The notes beneath the pieces were generated by a model, which did no database searches, was not told where the DNA came from, and was given only the letters and a program-made list of their open reading frames with translations. From contig JBBHKE010002023.1 of the NCBI GenBank assembly GCA_037447655.1, positions 62,001 through 126,000 on the forward strand: a DNA stretch of 64,000 bases, written 5' to 3'. Shown here piece after piece: positions 34,305-45,850 of this stretch (its first letter is position 1; every line of letters begins with the position of its first letter). Source of the stretch: Zygnema cylindricum (lineage: Eukaryota > Streptophyta > Zygnematophyceae > Zygnematales > Zygnemataceae). A program made the translations under genes and the position numbers.

Positions 34305-35400
34305 ATGCTCGATGTCCGCCCAAATTCTGGAGGAAATGTAACACCTTTATGGTCGTCGAAACAACACATGGAATATGAAAATCAGATGGAACTGTCCACA
34401 TTCTATTTGTATATCACATTGTAAATGAAGGCATGCAATGAAGAAAAAATGTTGAGAGCAAATCACTTCGAAGTATTGACATCCAAAGTTGTTGGCTGTG
34501 AATGGTTAACAGTGAAAAAGGCCACAATGTTTCTTGTCACTTATGTTTTCATGGAGGTATCATCCTTAATAACAATGTTATTTTGTAATCTTGAGAGGTT
34601 TGAAAAGATCATCTTAGTACGATAATTAGATTCCTAGGATTCCCAAGAGGAATCTTCCATTCTACCAAAGGTATGCATGCATAAGAAACAAAGAAGTTAT
34701 ACCGCTAAACTAAAGTTCTTTACTTAGGACTGAACGTTGAGGACTAAAAAACAAGAGGTGAGTATAATCCAATTGTTCTTACCCTGTTTTGTTGTTACAA
34801 CTTATAGAACTTGTCATAAATATTTTGTCCCGTAGCTTGAAAAGAGTACAAGTGGGTGTAGTTCAAGATAGTCCCTATATAATGCATACACATGTGTACA
34901 TATTAAGATAATAACATTTATATGGTGTAATATATTTTGTAAATTCCAACATTCCATTCCAACATTGACATTTACAGTTTCAGTCATCCAAAAAAAAGTA
35001 TTTAGAATCTCTAGATATGATTACAACTGAGGTAATAAATAAAAAAACATACAATCGGACAAACAAAGCAAAAAAATGCACTTCATTTAACACAATTTCA
35101 CAGGTCGAAGCCAACAAACCAAAAGAAGTTCCCCTGTAAAAATATTGTTGATTTGTTTGATTTGTTTTACAACTAGCAGAGAAAAAAATTTGAAAAAGGA
35201 TATAAAGCAAAAATCATTTTTTTCACCAAATTCCCATACATGCACTAGATAACATTTTAATATAAAGGACATTAGCTTCCTTAATCCTCTATTGAGATAA
35301 TCCGAAATGCGAAACATGTATACAAGCTTTGCAAAAACTACCAAGAAAGTTACTTTTTCTTGCAAAGGCTCTTTTCATACAACAATAGGGGCTCTATCTG
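34305..35400. repeat. LINE 3' tail plus BTB flank, source-like copy
   Basis: 34305-34430 repeats the LINE tail of 30930-31082, and 34425-35400 is the direct counterpart of 31072-32122. It leads into the 3' side of the minus-strand BTB pseudogene, so this copy is the more complete one. Confidence 0.65.
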
Positions 35401-35443
35401 AGGCTTTTGTAAAATACAACCAACTTCCGTATCTTGTACATAA

Positions 35444-36698
35444 CTAGGTGGCTTTTGTTTTTGTTTCTACACCATCAAGGTTTTTTCTGATTTGTCCGAC
35501 ATGAATACCCAAGTACTTCCTCGCTTCAGACAAATTCCTTATTTCAGGAGATCTTTGAACTTCTAGAACAAGTTCTTCAAGAACGGGAAGCAGGTTTGCA
35601 GAATTTTTTTGGGCCTTAACAATTTGGTCAAATAAAAATGTGCACGGATCCACATACGATAATGTTTTGACAATTTTTTTTACATCTTCAAATTCTCTGG
35701 GAGTCCGGTCATCTTTACCATCAATGGGCATCTTCAACCATAAATCTAACCATTCTATTCTATGAGGCAAGTCGAGAACAAGATGTCCCCTTAACAACAA
35801 TTTGTTCACTATTTTCACCACGTTCTCTAGTTCAACATTTAAAGGGCCCCATTTTCCTAACTGAGTAAGTCGTACATTTTTCAACTGGTATGACCCAATA
35901 TGACGGAGTTCAAGGTTGTTGATTTGAAATAGAAAATGTTTCAGAGCAAAATCGACTATTCCAAAAATGATTTTAAGGTGCAAAATTAAAACCATTTATG
36001 TTTTTTTTCAAATCAACGGCTTTACCCTCCACTTCCTGGTTAAAATTATCTATTGCAAAATAGAGGATGCTACAAAAATCCTTTCTAAGTTCCAAAAGAG
36101 GCAAAGAGTGCAACAAACGTCCCTCTACAACTTTCAAAAACAAGGTTTCCATATTCCGGAGTAAAATTGTATTTTCACTTTGTAAATAGATCAAAAGTTT
36201 CTTAAAAATAAACAAGGCCCATCCGTCTCCCACGGGAAATATTCTTCTTACAATAGGTCCCACCAATTCCTCATTAAACTGTATTTGTTGAATTACAGTT
36301 GCAATTTCAAGCGTTTCCGTTTCGCTCCACGGAACGGATTCCAAATATTGCACCGAAGCAGTAACGCCTTCTTACAAAAGTTGATCGGAAACCATCAAAA
36401 TACTCAAAGCCGATTGGATGTCGACTATTTTTTCCAAAAAAGAATGCCCTCCACCTGCCAAGACTTCCAAAACATTCTTATATGCCGTTATTGCGGAAAT
36501 TACATGATTTAGTTTTACTTCATACGTGTGAACACCATTTTCGGAAGATACGGCATTGTTTTCCCATCTTCCCGAAAATTTTGCGGCAAAAAATTCGCTT
36601 CGACATAGACTCTTAAGTGAGAGAGTGGCCGTACAAATATTCTCCCCATTCTCTTCAGACACCAAAGTGACGGTCACAATCTCATCGGAAATTTCCAT
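35444..36698 (-). pseudogene. BTB/POZ-domain protein, decayed copy 1
   Basis: Same family as 43268-44506. The ATG is at 36698. An in-frame TAA at 36372-36374 comes from a 3-base loss (relatives read TAC AAA GAA). The frame then resumes (QYLESVPWSETE) and a second break near 35975-36000 shifts by one base before LKIIFGIVD. The end region (RSPEIRNLSEARKYLG) differs from the other copies, so this is an older branch. It is the only cluster member on the minus strand and stands head to head with copy 2, about 2.5 kb apart. Confidence 0.8.
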
Positions 36699-37042
36699 TT
36701 TCACAAGAAAAGAAAACTGTTTTTAATAAACTGATTTTTCTTGTTTTACTTTGAAACAATATCTCGTACAAAAAACTGAGCCTCAAATGTTGACACCGCA
36801 AATTTAATGTTTGAAGGCAAATGAAATTTAAAATTATTTGTTTCCTCTCTTTAGTTTGCAGGTGACAACTTTCTTTTAAAGCTCTCTTCTCTTTTTTTGC
36901 AGCTTCCTTACTGCGAAATATAGTAATAATTAAACATATTTTGTAAACTGAAAATTGTTCTAAAGGTCATCGGAAAGGTACAAAAAGTACAAAACATGAA
37001 TCCGTTTAAACCATGTAAACCATCATAAAATATCGAGATATT

Positions 37043-37054
37043 TGCCACGTGGCA
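37043..37054 (-). promoter_or_regulatory. palindromic G-box upstream of BTB copy 1
   Basis: TGCCACGTGGCA about 350 bases upstream of the ATG. The ACGT core palindrome is bound by bZIP and bHLH factors in plants. The same box occupies a similar place in the other copies. Confidence 0.6.
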
Positions 37055-37137
37055 ATAAACATGTTAGCCATCTAAAAATATCAAGAAATTTACCGCATGG
37101 CAAAAATAAAGTTTTCATGCATTTAAAAAAGCTTTTT

Positions 37138-37290
37138 AAAAGCTCCAAATGCGAAAGAGCAAAGTATCACGCAGCGTGATCGACAGATTGCCACGTGGCA
37201 AGTACAATGTTTACAAACTCTCAATCCTGGCCGTAGACCGCCTTCTAATTTGTAATCCGCCGAGAGCCGCGCGCCTTGCAAATCACTTAG
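37138..37290 (+). repeat. 153-bp direct repeat, left copy
   Basis: It starts AAAAGCT and ends AAATCACTTAG, with about six differences from 38111-38263. It contains TGCCACGTGGCAAGTACAAT. The two copies flank the family A element exactly. Confidence 0.85.
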
Positions 37291-38110
37291 GGTACGTCCC
37301 CATGTATTAAAGTACATATTTTTCTCTGTCTTTTTGCCCTAAAATTCAGGGAACTTTGAAAAAAACTTTAGCCGTACCAGAAATTCATTTTTACCAAAGT
37401 AAAGTGAACGTCAATTCATACTTTGGATGTACGACCTGTTTGTCGTTGTGTGAACGCATTTTGGCGTTTTCCCCTTTTCGACCCCTGGGCAAGAGAATCC
37501 AGCCCAAAAAAAAACTTCATCCAAAATCACCTCGAGGGGGTGATTTTAGTTCAAGTACCTCCCAAACAGCGAATGAAAAGCGTACCACGCACGCGCCACA
37601 CGATTTGTAAATTTTTTGGACGAGGGAGAGTCCTCGCTATTTTTCTCCGTGCACGTCACGCGCTATGTACGGAAAAAAATTTGCAGGGGTCTCGGACTTC
37701 CACTTGCATTCATGGGTCCTTTGCATAATTTTTCGCCGTCGTCGCCTCTCCTCTCTCCCTCTCACACTATCGCTTGTATCTCACACTTTTTAGAATGAGA
37801 CACGACAATATTGGTATAAAATGAAAGATCTTCAAAAAATATTTTTTTTGAATTTTTTTAGGTTTTTATTTAATGGCAAATCGAGTGAGAAAAGTAGAAA
37901 AAGCGAAATCGGGAAACCATGGCGGAAAGTTCTTGAATCCGTGACGTCGACGTTGTCACAAGTGAGCGTGACGTCACAACGTCACCAAACCCTAAACATT
38001 TGCAATTTCATAAAAATCTAGACGTCTACCACTGTCGCTATTTTTGTTGGCGTCACCAATTGACGGAAGTTTCGTAGTCGCCTTCAATCGTCACAAGTTG
38101 TACCTACGTT
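37291..38110 (+). repeat. dispersed 0.8-kb repeat, family A, copy 2
   Basis: It starts GGTACGTCCCCATGTATTAA, ends TACCTACGTT and aligns with 8871-9700. Short frames in it are not conserved between the copies, so it is treated as non-coding. Confidence 0.75.
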
Positions 38111-38263
38111 AAAAGCTGCATATGCGAAAGAGCAAAGTATCACGCAACGTGATCGACAGCTTGCCACGTGGCAAGTACAATGTTTGCAAACTCTCAATCC
38201 TGGCCGTAGACCGCCTTCTAATTTGTAATCCGCCGAGAGCCGCTCGCCTTGCAAATCACTTAG
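38111..38263 (+). repeat. 153-bp direct repeat, right copy
   Basis: The partner of 37138-37290. It has neither TG..CA ends nor an adjoining primer site or polypurine tract, so calling the pair LTRs is not supported. Confidence 0.85.
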
Positions 38264-38325
38264 TGTTGTGTATCGAAGTCCCCTAGCCGACATTCAATAT
38301 GTGTTTAATTTTGAGTACCGGATAA

Positions 38326-38484
38326 TCGATATATCGCCCCGATATATCGAGGAGCTTAATATCGCAAAATTTTTACGATATATCGGCCAATAACTCGATA
38401 TACTTTCCACCGCGATATATCGAGGATGACGCTAGGTTAAAAAAAAATACAAAAGCCCCCCCCCCTCGTGGCGCGCCCTCAATC

Positions 38485-38517
<33 letters not shown>

Positions 38518-38640
38518 ACGATTTTTTTGTACCTTTTTCGTACGACTTTCCGTACTAATTTCCGTATCATATCGAGGCACGTGACCAGTCAATATCGAAT
38601 CTAGCGCGATATATTTTATCCGATATACAACATCAATTAG
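38326..38640. repeat. cluster of CGATATATCG palindromes with a C10/G30 hairpin
   Basis: About ten ATATCG/CGATAT half-sites occur, several as full CGATATATCG palindromes. In their midst C10-TCG (38456-38468) and CGA-G30 (38484-38516) form an inverted repeat with a 15-base loop. Confidence 0.8.
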
Positions 38641-39155
38641 AAACCGGTTCAGGGTCAAAATTCGTCCGCCTTAAGGTTCAGATGTTCAGACATTGTACTT
38701 TCCATGTGTCAACTTGTGGATTGCGTTGCGCGATGCATTGATTTTTCACATTGCAAGATTGTAGCTTCATCTTCTGCATGAAAAATTGATTTTTGCCACG
38801 TGGAAAATACATTGAAATAATCCCCTGAAATTGTATGAAGGCTTACACTATTTAAGCGAAGTGCGGAGGAACTATTTTGAACGACCGTCAAGAAGAATGT
38901 TTAGTTTCCTAAACATGTTAAATCGTCGGGCTTACTAGATTTAGCAGCAAAAAAACTTCAGCGAAAAGAAGAGCGCGGGAAACTAGAAGAAAATTTTCAC
39001 TTAGAAAAACGAAAGAGAGAGATCTAATGCTTCTAAATTTTTGTGCTTTCAAAAAATAAGTATGTGCTGACTGATTTTGAGGCTCGGTTTAAAGTTTTTG
39101 TATAAGGCAAAACGAAAGGAATAAGACTTTTACAAACGTTTCCTTTTTTGTGAAA

Positions 39156-40378
39156 ATGGAAAATTTTGAGGAGATTGTGACCGTTGCTTTGATGTCTGAA
39201 GACAATGAGGAGAATATTTGTACGACCACACTCTCTCTTAAAGCTCTACATCAAAGTGGATTTTTGACGACAAAAATTTCGGGCAGATGGGAAAACAATG
39301 CCATATCTTCCGAAAATAGCGTTCACACGTATGAAATAAAGCTTGATCCAGTAATTTATGCAACAGCGACATATAAGGATGTTTTGGAAGTTATGGCAGG
39401 TGGTGGACATACTTTTTTGGAGAAAATAGTCGGCATCCAATAAGCTTTGAGCATTTTGATGGTTTCAGATCAACTTTCGTACAAGGAAGGTGTTATTGCT
39501 TCCATGCAATATTTGGAATCTGTTCCGTGGAGCGAAACTGATTTTTGTGAGATCAAGAGTGTTGTTCAACAAGCACACTTGGATGAGGAATCGATAGAAC
39601 GTATTGTAAAAAGAATTCCCCCCCCCGGGAATGTATGGGTTCCTCGTCTTTTTAAGAATCTTTTGCAAAAAATACAAAGCAACAATACATATGTACTTGT
39701 TAATACATAAACCTTTTTTTTGAAAGTGGTAGAGGGCCGCCTGTTGACTTCTTTGTCTCTTATGGACATAAGAAAGGGGTTTTGTAGCTCCCTTAGTTTT
39801 GCATTGGATACTTTGAATCGGGAGGTTGAGGGTAAAGTCGTTGATTTGAAAAAAAAACAAATGTAGTCTCAATTTTGCGTCTTAAAGTCATTTTTAGAAT
39901 AGTCGATGTTGCTTTAAAACATTTTCTATTTCAAATAAACAACCTTGAACTCCGTCATATTGGTTCATATCAATTGAGAAATTTACAATTTACTCAATCA
40001 AAAAAATGGGCCCCGTTAAGTGTTGAACTAGAAAACATAATGCAAATAGTGAACAAATTGTTGCTAAGGGGACATCTTGTTCTCGGCGTGCCGCATAGAA
40101 TAGAGTGGCTAGAATTTTGGATGGAGATGCCCATTGGTGGTTATTGTCTCTCTAGTACGGAACTTGAAGATGTCAAAAACGTCATCAAAACTTTACCTTA
40201 TGAAGAACAAGTCAACTTCCTATGTAACCAAGTCACCACAGGCCATCCAAATGGTGAAAACCTGGTAACCTTTTTTGATGAAGTTCTCGCAAAAACCCAA
40301 CACTCCCTTGAAAGTAATGAGCTTGTCTCAGGAATTGTGGGACCATGGAAGAAAAAATCCGAAAAAACTTTGGAGTGA
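39156..40378 (+). pseudogene. BTB/POZ-domain protein, decayed copy 2
   Basis: ATG at 39156. TAA at 39441-39443 replaces the TCA codon of relatives, and TAA at 39708-39710 replaces GAA. A one-base length change in the A-run near 39850-39862 shifts the frame before LKVIFRIVDVALKH. Otherwise it is close to copy 3 through to the C-terminal VGPWKKKSEK. Three independent breaks make it non-functional as a full-length protein. Confidence 0.85.
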
Positions 40379-42390
40379 AACAACCTAATCTCGTACGAGA
40401 TATGGGGGTTCAGTTATAATTTAGAGAATTTGTAACTAACTTTGAGCCCCTAGGATTTTATGTATAGAGGAGTCGTCATTTAGAAAAAGCTAAAATTTTT
40501 GTTAGTTTTTGTGAAGTTTGTGTATGCGTGTCGCAATTTGGAAATTTTAAATAGAGGGTTAAGAAAAAAAAAATTAAATAGAGGGTTAAGAGAGCAAATG
40601 TTCTCTATAATAACGAAATGTTGTCGAAGGTATGAGAATCAATGCTCTAGTCATCTTTCAAAAAAAAAATCGCCTTTGAAACTTCTTTTGTTAGTTGCTT
40701 GGCTTATAATTGTGAATGTGTGTTAACTAATGTTAAATTTCTTCGTTTTTTTTTCGCTTGTTTGTTTGATCTTTCAATTGTAATTTTCAAATAGTGAAAC
40801 ATTATAGACACTCCATGCCAGATGTTGATTTTATGATGTCAACATCAAGGATGGAGGGCTAGAGTTCATGAAAATAAAATATGATACAAGAAAAAATTAT
40901 AAACGAAAATACACACACACAACACATACACACACATATGTATACACACAAAGAAACACGTCATTGGCTCCATTTCTCGTATCCTTTTTTTCTTTTTCTC
41001 CCTCGCTTCTCTCTTTTTTTTCTCTCTTTTTTCTTTCCTCCTCATCTTTCTCCCACACCATCTTGTCACCCTCCACTATACATGTTTCTTTTAATCTCCA
41101 CCCAATGGCTTCTATATGCTTCCTTTTGATTGATCGGCCATGTTACGTAACACAACACTACGATTTCTCCCTCGCCCCCTTCCATCCAAATCACGCAAAC
41201 GTAACTCTACCTGTTTTGTGTTCGGGGTCGTCGTTTACGCTCGCCATAGAAACAGTTGTACAAACTGTAGAAGGGAAGGGCATGGTGGGCGAAAGAGAGA
41301 GATATTGGAGAAAGATATCCTAGATGAAAGAGAGAGAAAACATGGCAAAGAAGAATAAGGAAGCAAAAGACAAGACAAAACGAGACAAAAAGAATACAAA
41401 AGGAGAAGCACAGTGGAGAAAAAGTCTTCTCATTATAATCGGTTGAATTTGGTGTACAAAATGAACAGATTAAGTACTAAGTCTAACTTTGCATTTAGAG
41501 CGAACTCGTTACACGACGTCCACAAAAGAATCGAAGCCGCAAAGGACAAAAGAGGTGTAACTAGCGACGGCCAATTACAAAGTCGCTGGACGGCCAAGTT
41601 AACCACAAAAGGAATATTTCGTACAAGGAATCTGAAACGAAAAGAATCAAAAATCTACAATAAATAATGTAAAGGTACACTTGAACGTACGCGTGAAAAG
41701 GTGCGACGGACGTAATCAACGGAAATAACGTTCCACTAAGCTAAGAGACAAAATGATTACAATGATTACAAAAATGCGTTCGGCTACTGAAAGGGTACCG
41801 TACACAAACAACGAAGTTACATGAACCGACACAAAGGGACGTGAAACGACAGTACCATACTGAAAATAGCGTACGCACAATTATATATTCGAAAAGTACG
41901 GTTCACGAATTATACAACTGAAATTGTATTCAACACAAACAATTGTCGCCACTTTCTAAGCCTTCGTAGAAACTGAAACCGTGACGTCACAGGACCAACA
42001 AACTGAAATGTAACTAAAAAAAGCACAACAACAAAAAAAAAACGTAAAACTCAAACAAAACCGAACTAAACGGCCGACTCATAAAAGCGTGAAGTCCCGC
42101 GTTGGCTGGTAATTTTCGAACCTAACAGCGGCAGCCGCAGCAAAGGTGGAGGTTGAGACAGACGGTAAGAGTCAACCTCTATATCTCTATATTATCTAAA
42201 ATTAGTATGGTCAACTGTGACGAACAAAATAAAACACAGTTTGATATTGCGACCGCTGAGTATAAGGCAAGCCTATCAGAGGTGTTTGAAATTGTCAAAT
42301 CAGGTCAGCAACTCCGTAATTGGTCGTTTTTTTAATTCCACAAGATTGAGAGAGAAGGGATGTTCACACGTGCGGCATGTAAAGAATGTT
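40379..42390. other. spacer between BTB units 2 and 3
   Basis: No gene. The first part (40380-40860) repeats the 3' flank of the other units (AAATAGAGGGTTAAGAGAGC, CTTTCAATTGTAATTTTC). 40905-40960 is (AC)n-rich and 40975-41070 is a pyrimidine tract. 41100-42130 is unique, A-rich and without a supported reading frame. A short copy of YTH-gene sequence lies at 42133-42174. Confidence 0.5.
42133..42174 (+). repeat. displaced fragment of YTH exon 6 and its donor site
   Basis: GGTTGAGACAGACGGTAAGAGTC (23 bases, with three more upstream blocks in common) is identical to 21858-21881, which spans the exon 6/intron 6 border. The CAGCAGC-rich sequence before it also resembles the exon. Confidence 0.75.
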
Positions 42391-42823
42391 TCTATCATGC
42401 ATACATGATGCTTATGTAGATGTTACCCGATGTTAGCCGATTTCTACCCGATTTTTACAAATATCGTATAACATTCCACCAAATGTTATACAAACATTTT
42501 TATCTTGCCGCCATTGTGAACAACCCTAGAGAGTTAGAGGTGCTCGTGAGACATAAAATGTTAGACGTCTCCACTTCTAACAAATATATTTTCAAGCCAA
42601 ACCCTAGTTATAAAGTGTTACTATATTCCGGACAACTTGAAGCTTAATAGGTTTTTTCGAAAGTGATAGCTTCCAAATAATTTGAAAGCCAATAATATTT
42701 GAACCAATAGGGAAATAGCTTCAAAAAGCGTCGGTACTCGGTGCATTGCAAATTCGAAGCCGTTTTGGTGTTAGGATTCTATTATTTTTCCGCTTTAGGG
42801 TTAAGATTTCGAGACAATATACC

Positions 42824-42920
42824 TGCCACGTGGCATCATGCTGCATGTTACTCTGCTTTTTCACATTGCAAAGCTTATAGCTTTTATCATCAGCATAAAA
42901 TATTATTCTCGCCACGTGGC
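42824..42920 (+). promoter_or_regulatory. paired G-boxes upstream of BTB copy 3
   Basis: TGCCACGTGGCA at 42824-42835 and GCCACGTGGC at 42911-42920, about 350-445 bases before the ATG. Corresponding pairs occur upstream of copies 4 and 5. Conservation across decayed copies reflects common ancestry, so function is only suggested. Confidence 0.55.
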
Positions 42921-43267
42921 AAATCCCTTGATATTTTATGAGGTTTAAGCAGTGTACTTTTCTGTACCTTTTGTACCTTTTTCCGAACGACCTTCTAGAA
43001 GAATGTTCCCGTTCCAAAACTGGAAGTATGTAAGCTTCACCAAAATAGTGAGCGAGAAATTAAAAGAAAGTTGTTACCTGGAAACGAAAGAGAGGACACT
43101 ATTGTTCTCCAATTTTCTTTGATTTCAAACATTGAATTTGTGTTGACCGAATTTGAGGCTCGGTTTGGAGTTTAAAAACAAGAAATTGTTTCAAAGTAAA
43201 CAAAAGGAATCAGAATACTAACGTTTTAAGGAATCAGATTTTTAATGACGTTTCTATTATTGTAAAA

Positions 43268-44506
43268 ATGGCAAATTCCCAGGAGATTGTGACCGTCACT
43301 TTGTTGTCTGAAGAGAATGGGGAGAATATTTGTACGGCCTCTCTCTCACTTAAGGCTTTACATCAAAGCGAATTTTTGGCGGCAAAATTTTCGGGCAGAT
43401 GGGAAAACAATGCCGTATCTTCCAAAAATGGCGTTCACACGTATGAAATAAAGCTTAATCCAATAATTTCCGCAACATCGGCATATAAGGATGTCTTGGA
43501 AGTTATGGCAGGTGGTGAAAATACTTTTCTGGAGAAAATAGTCGACGTCCAATCAGCTTTGAGTATTTTGATGGTTTCAGATCAACTTTTGTACAAAGAA
43601 GGAGTAACTGCTTCCGTGCAATATTCCGTGCAATATTTGGAATCAGTTCCGTGGAGCGAAACTGATTTTTTTGAGATTAAAAATGTTATTCAACAAGTAC
43701 AATTGGATGAGGAATTGATAGAATGTATTGTAAAAAGAATTTTCCCCCCTGGGAATGCATCATGGGTCCCTCGTCTGTTTAAGAATCTTTTGCAAAAATT
43801 ACAAAGCAACAATACAGATGTACTTGTTAGTACAGAAACCTTTTTTTTGAAAGTTATAGAGGGGCGTTTATTGACTTCTTTGCCTTTTGTGGACATTAGA
43901 AAAGGGTTTTGTAGCTCCCTCAGTTTTGCATTGGATACTTTTAAGCGGGAGGTTGAGGGTAAAGTCGTTGATCTGAAAAAAAAAACAACTCTAGTCTCAA
44001 TTTTGCGCCTTAAAATCATTTTTGGAATAGTCGATGTTGCTTTGAAACATTTTCCATTTCAAATAAACAACCTTGAACTCCGTCATATTGGGTCATATCA
44101 ATTGAAAAATTTACACTTTACTGAGTCAAACAAATGGGCCCCGTTAAGTGTTGAACTAGAAAACATGGTGAAAATAGTGAACAAATTGTTGTTAAGGGGA
44201 CATCTTGTTCTCGACGTACCACATAGAATAGAGTGGCTAAAATTTTGGTTGGAGACGCCTATTGGTGGTCATCTTATTTCTAGTACGGAACTTGAAGATG
44301 TCAAAAATGTTATCAAAACTTTACCTTATGAAGAACAATTCAACTTTTTGTGTAACCAAGTCACCACAGGTCACCCAAATGGTGGAAACCTGGTAACCTT
44401 TTTTTTAGAAGTTCTCACAAAAACCCAACGCTCCCCTGAAAGTAATGGATTTTTCTCAGGCATTGTGGGACCATGGAAGAAAAAATCCAGAAAAACTTGG
44501 GAGTAG
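43268..44506 (+). CDS. BTB/POZ-domain protein, the only open copy
   Basis: A single-exon frame of 412 codons. The N-terminal 120 residues fit a BTB fold of the plant At1g63850/At3g50780 style: a divergent strand start (QEIVTVTLLSEE), then SLKALHQSEFLAAKFSGRWE in the place of the usual self-association helix, then VDVQSALSILMVSDQLLYKE. QYLESVPWSETD begins the BACK-like helical region; the equivalent EAVPW motif is a hallmark of that plant family. The C-terminal part (IEWLKFWLETP, IKTLPYEEQFNFL) matches the family's distal helical region. It is shorter than the 500-600 residues usual there. Many BTB proteins are Cullin-3 substrate adaptors, but substrate and activity are unknown here. The start follows TTGTAAAA and matches the start site of the other copies. 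A 12-base duplication (SVQYSVQY) is private to this copy. Confidence 0.8.
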   Translation: MANSQEIVTVTLLSEENGENICTASLSLKALHQSEFLAAKFSGRWENNAVSSKNGVHTYEIKLNPIISATSAYKDVLEVMAGGENTFLEKIVDVQSALSILMVSDQLLYKEGVTASVQYSVQYLESVPWSETDFFEIKNVIQQVQLDEELIECIVKRIFPPGNASWVPRLFKNLLQKLQSNNTDVLVSTETFFLKVIEGRLLTSLPFVDIRKGFCSSLSFALDTFKREVEGKVVDLKKKTTLVSILRLKIIFGIVDVALKHFPFQINNLELRHIGSYQLKNLHFTESNKWAPLSVELENMVKIVNKLLLRGHLVLDVPHRIEWLKFWLETPIGGHLISSTELEDVKNVIKTLPYEEQFNFLCNQVTTGHPNGGNLVTFFLEVLTKTQRSPESNGFFSGIVGPWKKKSRKTWE

Positions 44507-45746
44507 AAACAACTTAATCTCGTACGAGATATGGAGGTTGGTTGTAATTTAGAGAATTTGTAACTTGGGCCCCTAGGATTTTATGAAAAGAGGAGTCGTC
44601 ACTAATAATAAGTCGTGAGTTTTTGTTAGGTTTTGTGAAGTTTTTGCATCGCAATTTGGATTTTTAAATAGAGGGTTAAGAGAGCTAATGTCCTCTCTAA
44701 TAATGAAATGTTGTCGAAGGTATGAGAATCAATGCTATGATAATAATGATCTGCCCTCTCGTCCTCTTTCAAAAGTTTTTTCACCTTTGAAACTTTTTCT
44801 TTTGCTAGTTGCTTAGCTTACACTTGTGAATGTGTGTTAACAATTGTAAAACTTCTTGTTTTTTTGTCGTTTGTTTGTTTGATCTTTCAATTGCAACCTT
44901 CACATAGTGAAGCATTATAAACACTCTATGCTAGTTATTGATTTTATGATGTCAATATCCAGGATGAAAGGCTAGAGTCCATAGAAATAGAATATAACAC
45001 AAGAAAAAATAAAAAATAAAAATACATAGACACAACACAAAAAAAAACACACACACACACATATATATACACACACACACAAGAAACACACCATGGGTTT
45101 CCTTTTCTCGTATCCCTTTTTTCCTTTTTCTCTCTTTTTTTTTCTTTCCTCTCTTCTCTCACACCATACCTTTCACCCTCTTTAACGCATGTTTCTTTTT
45201 CCTTCCATCCATAGTGGCATGTAAACAATGTTTCTATCATGCTTATATGATGCTTATGTAAATGTTACCCGTGTTATCCGATTTCTAACTGATCTTTACA
45301 AATATCGTATAGCATTCCACCAAATATTATATAAACATTTTTAGCTTGACGCCATTGTGAACACTCCGGGTGCTCTTGAGAAATAAAGTGTTAGACATCT
45401 CAACTTATAAATGAGATATTTTTAAGCCAAACCCCAATTACAGTGTTACTCGAAATCAACAGCTATCTTCCAGACAATTGAAGCTTAATAGGTTTTTTTT
45501 TTTGAAATAATTTGAAGCGAACAGCTCTCAATTCTTTTGAAGTTGATAGCGTTCAAATTGTTTGAATTTTAAAAACTGTAGCGTTCAAATAATTTGAAGC
45601 CAATAAGCTTACATAATCATACGAACCAATAGGACAACAATTTCAGAAAACGGCGGCTCTCGTCGCATTGCAAATTAGAAGCCGGTCCAGAGTCAGGATT
45701 CTAAAATTTGTCCGCTTTAGGATTTAGAGTCCCGAGGCAACATGCC

Positions 45747-45850
45747 TGCCACGTGGCAAGCTTTCGGTCACTCTGCGTGTACTCTGCTTTTCCACATTGC
45801 AAGCTTATAGCTTTTATCATCTGCATGAAATATTATTCTCGCGACGTGGC
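45747..45850 (+). promoter_or_regulatory. G-box pair upstream of BTB copy 4
   Basis: TGCCACGTGGCA at 45747-45758 is intact. The second box at 45841-45850 has changed to GCGACGTGGC. Confidence 0.5.

Noticed and set aside
37138-38263. A TRIM (miniature LTR retrotransposon) made of the 153-bp repeats and their interior
   Set aside because: The repeats lack TG..CA ends, no primer site or polypurine tract adjoins them, and the interior occurs elsewhere without them.
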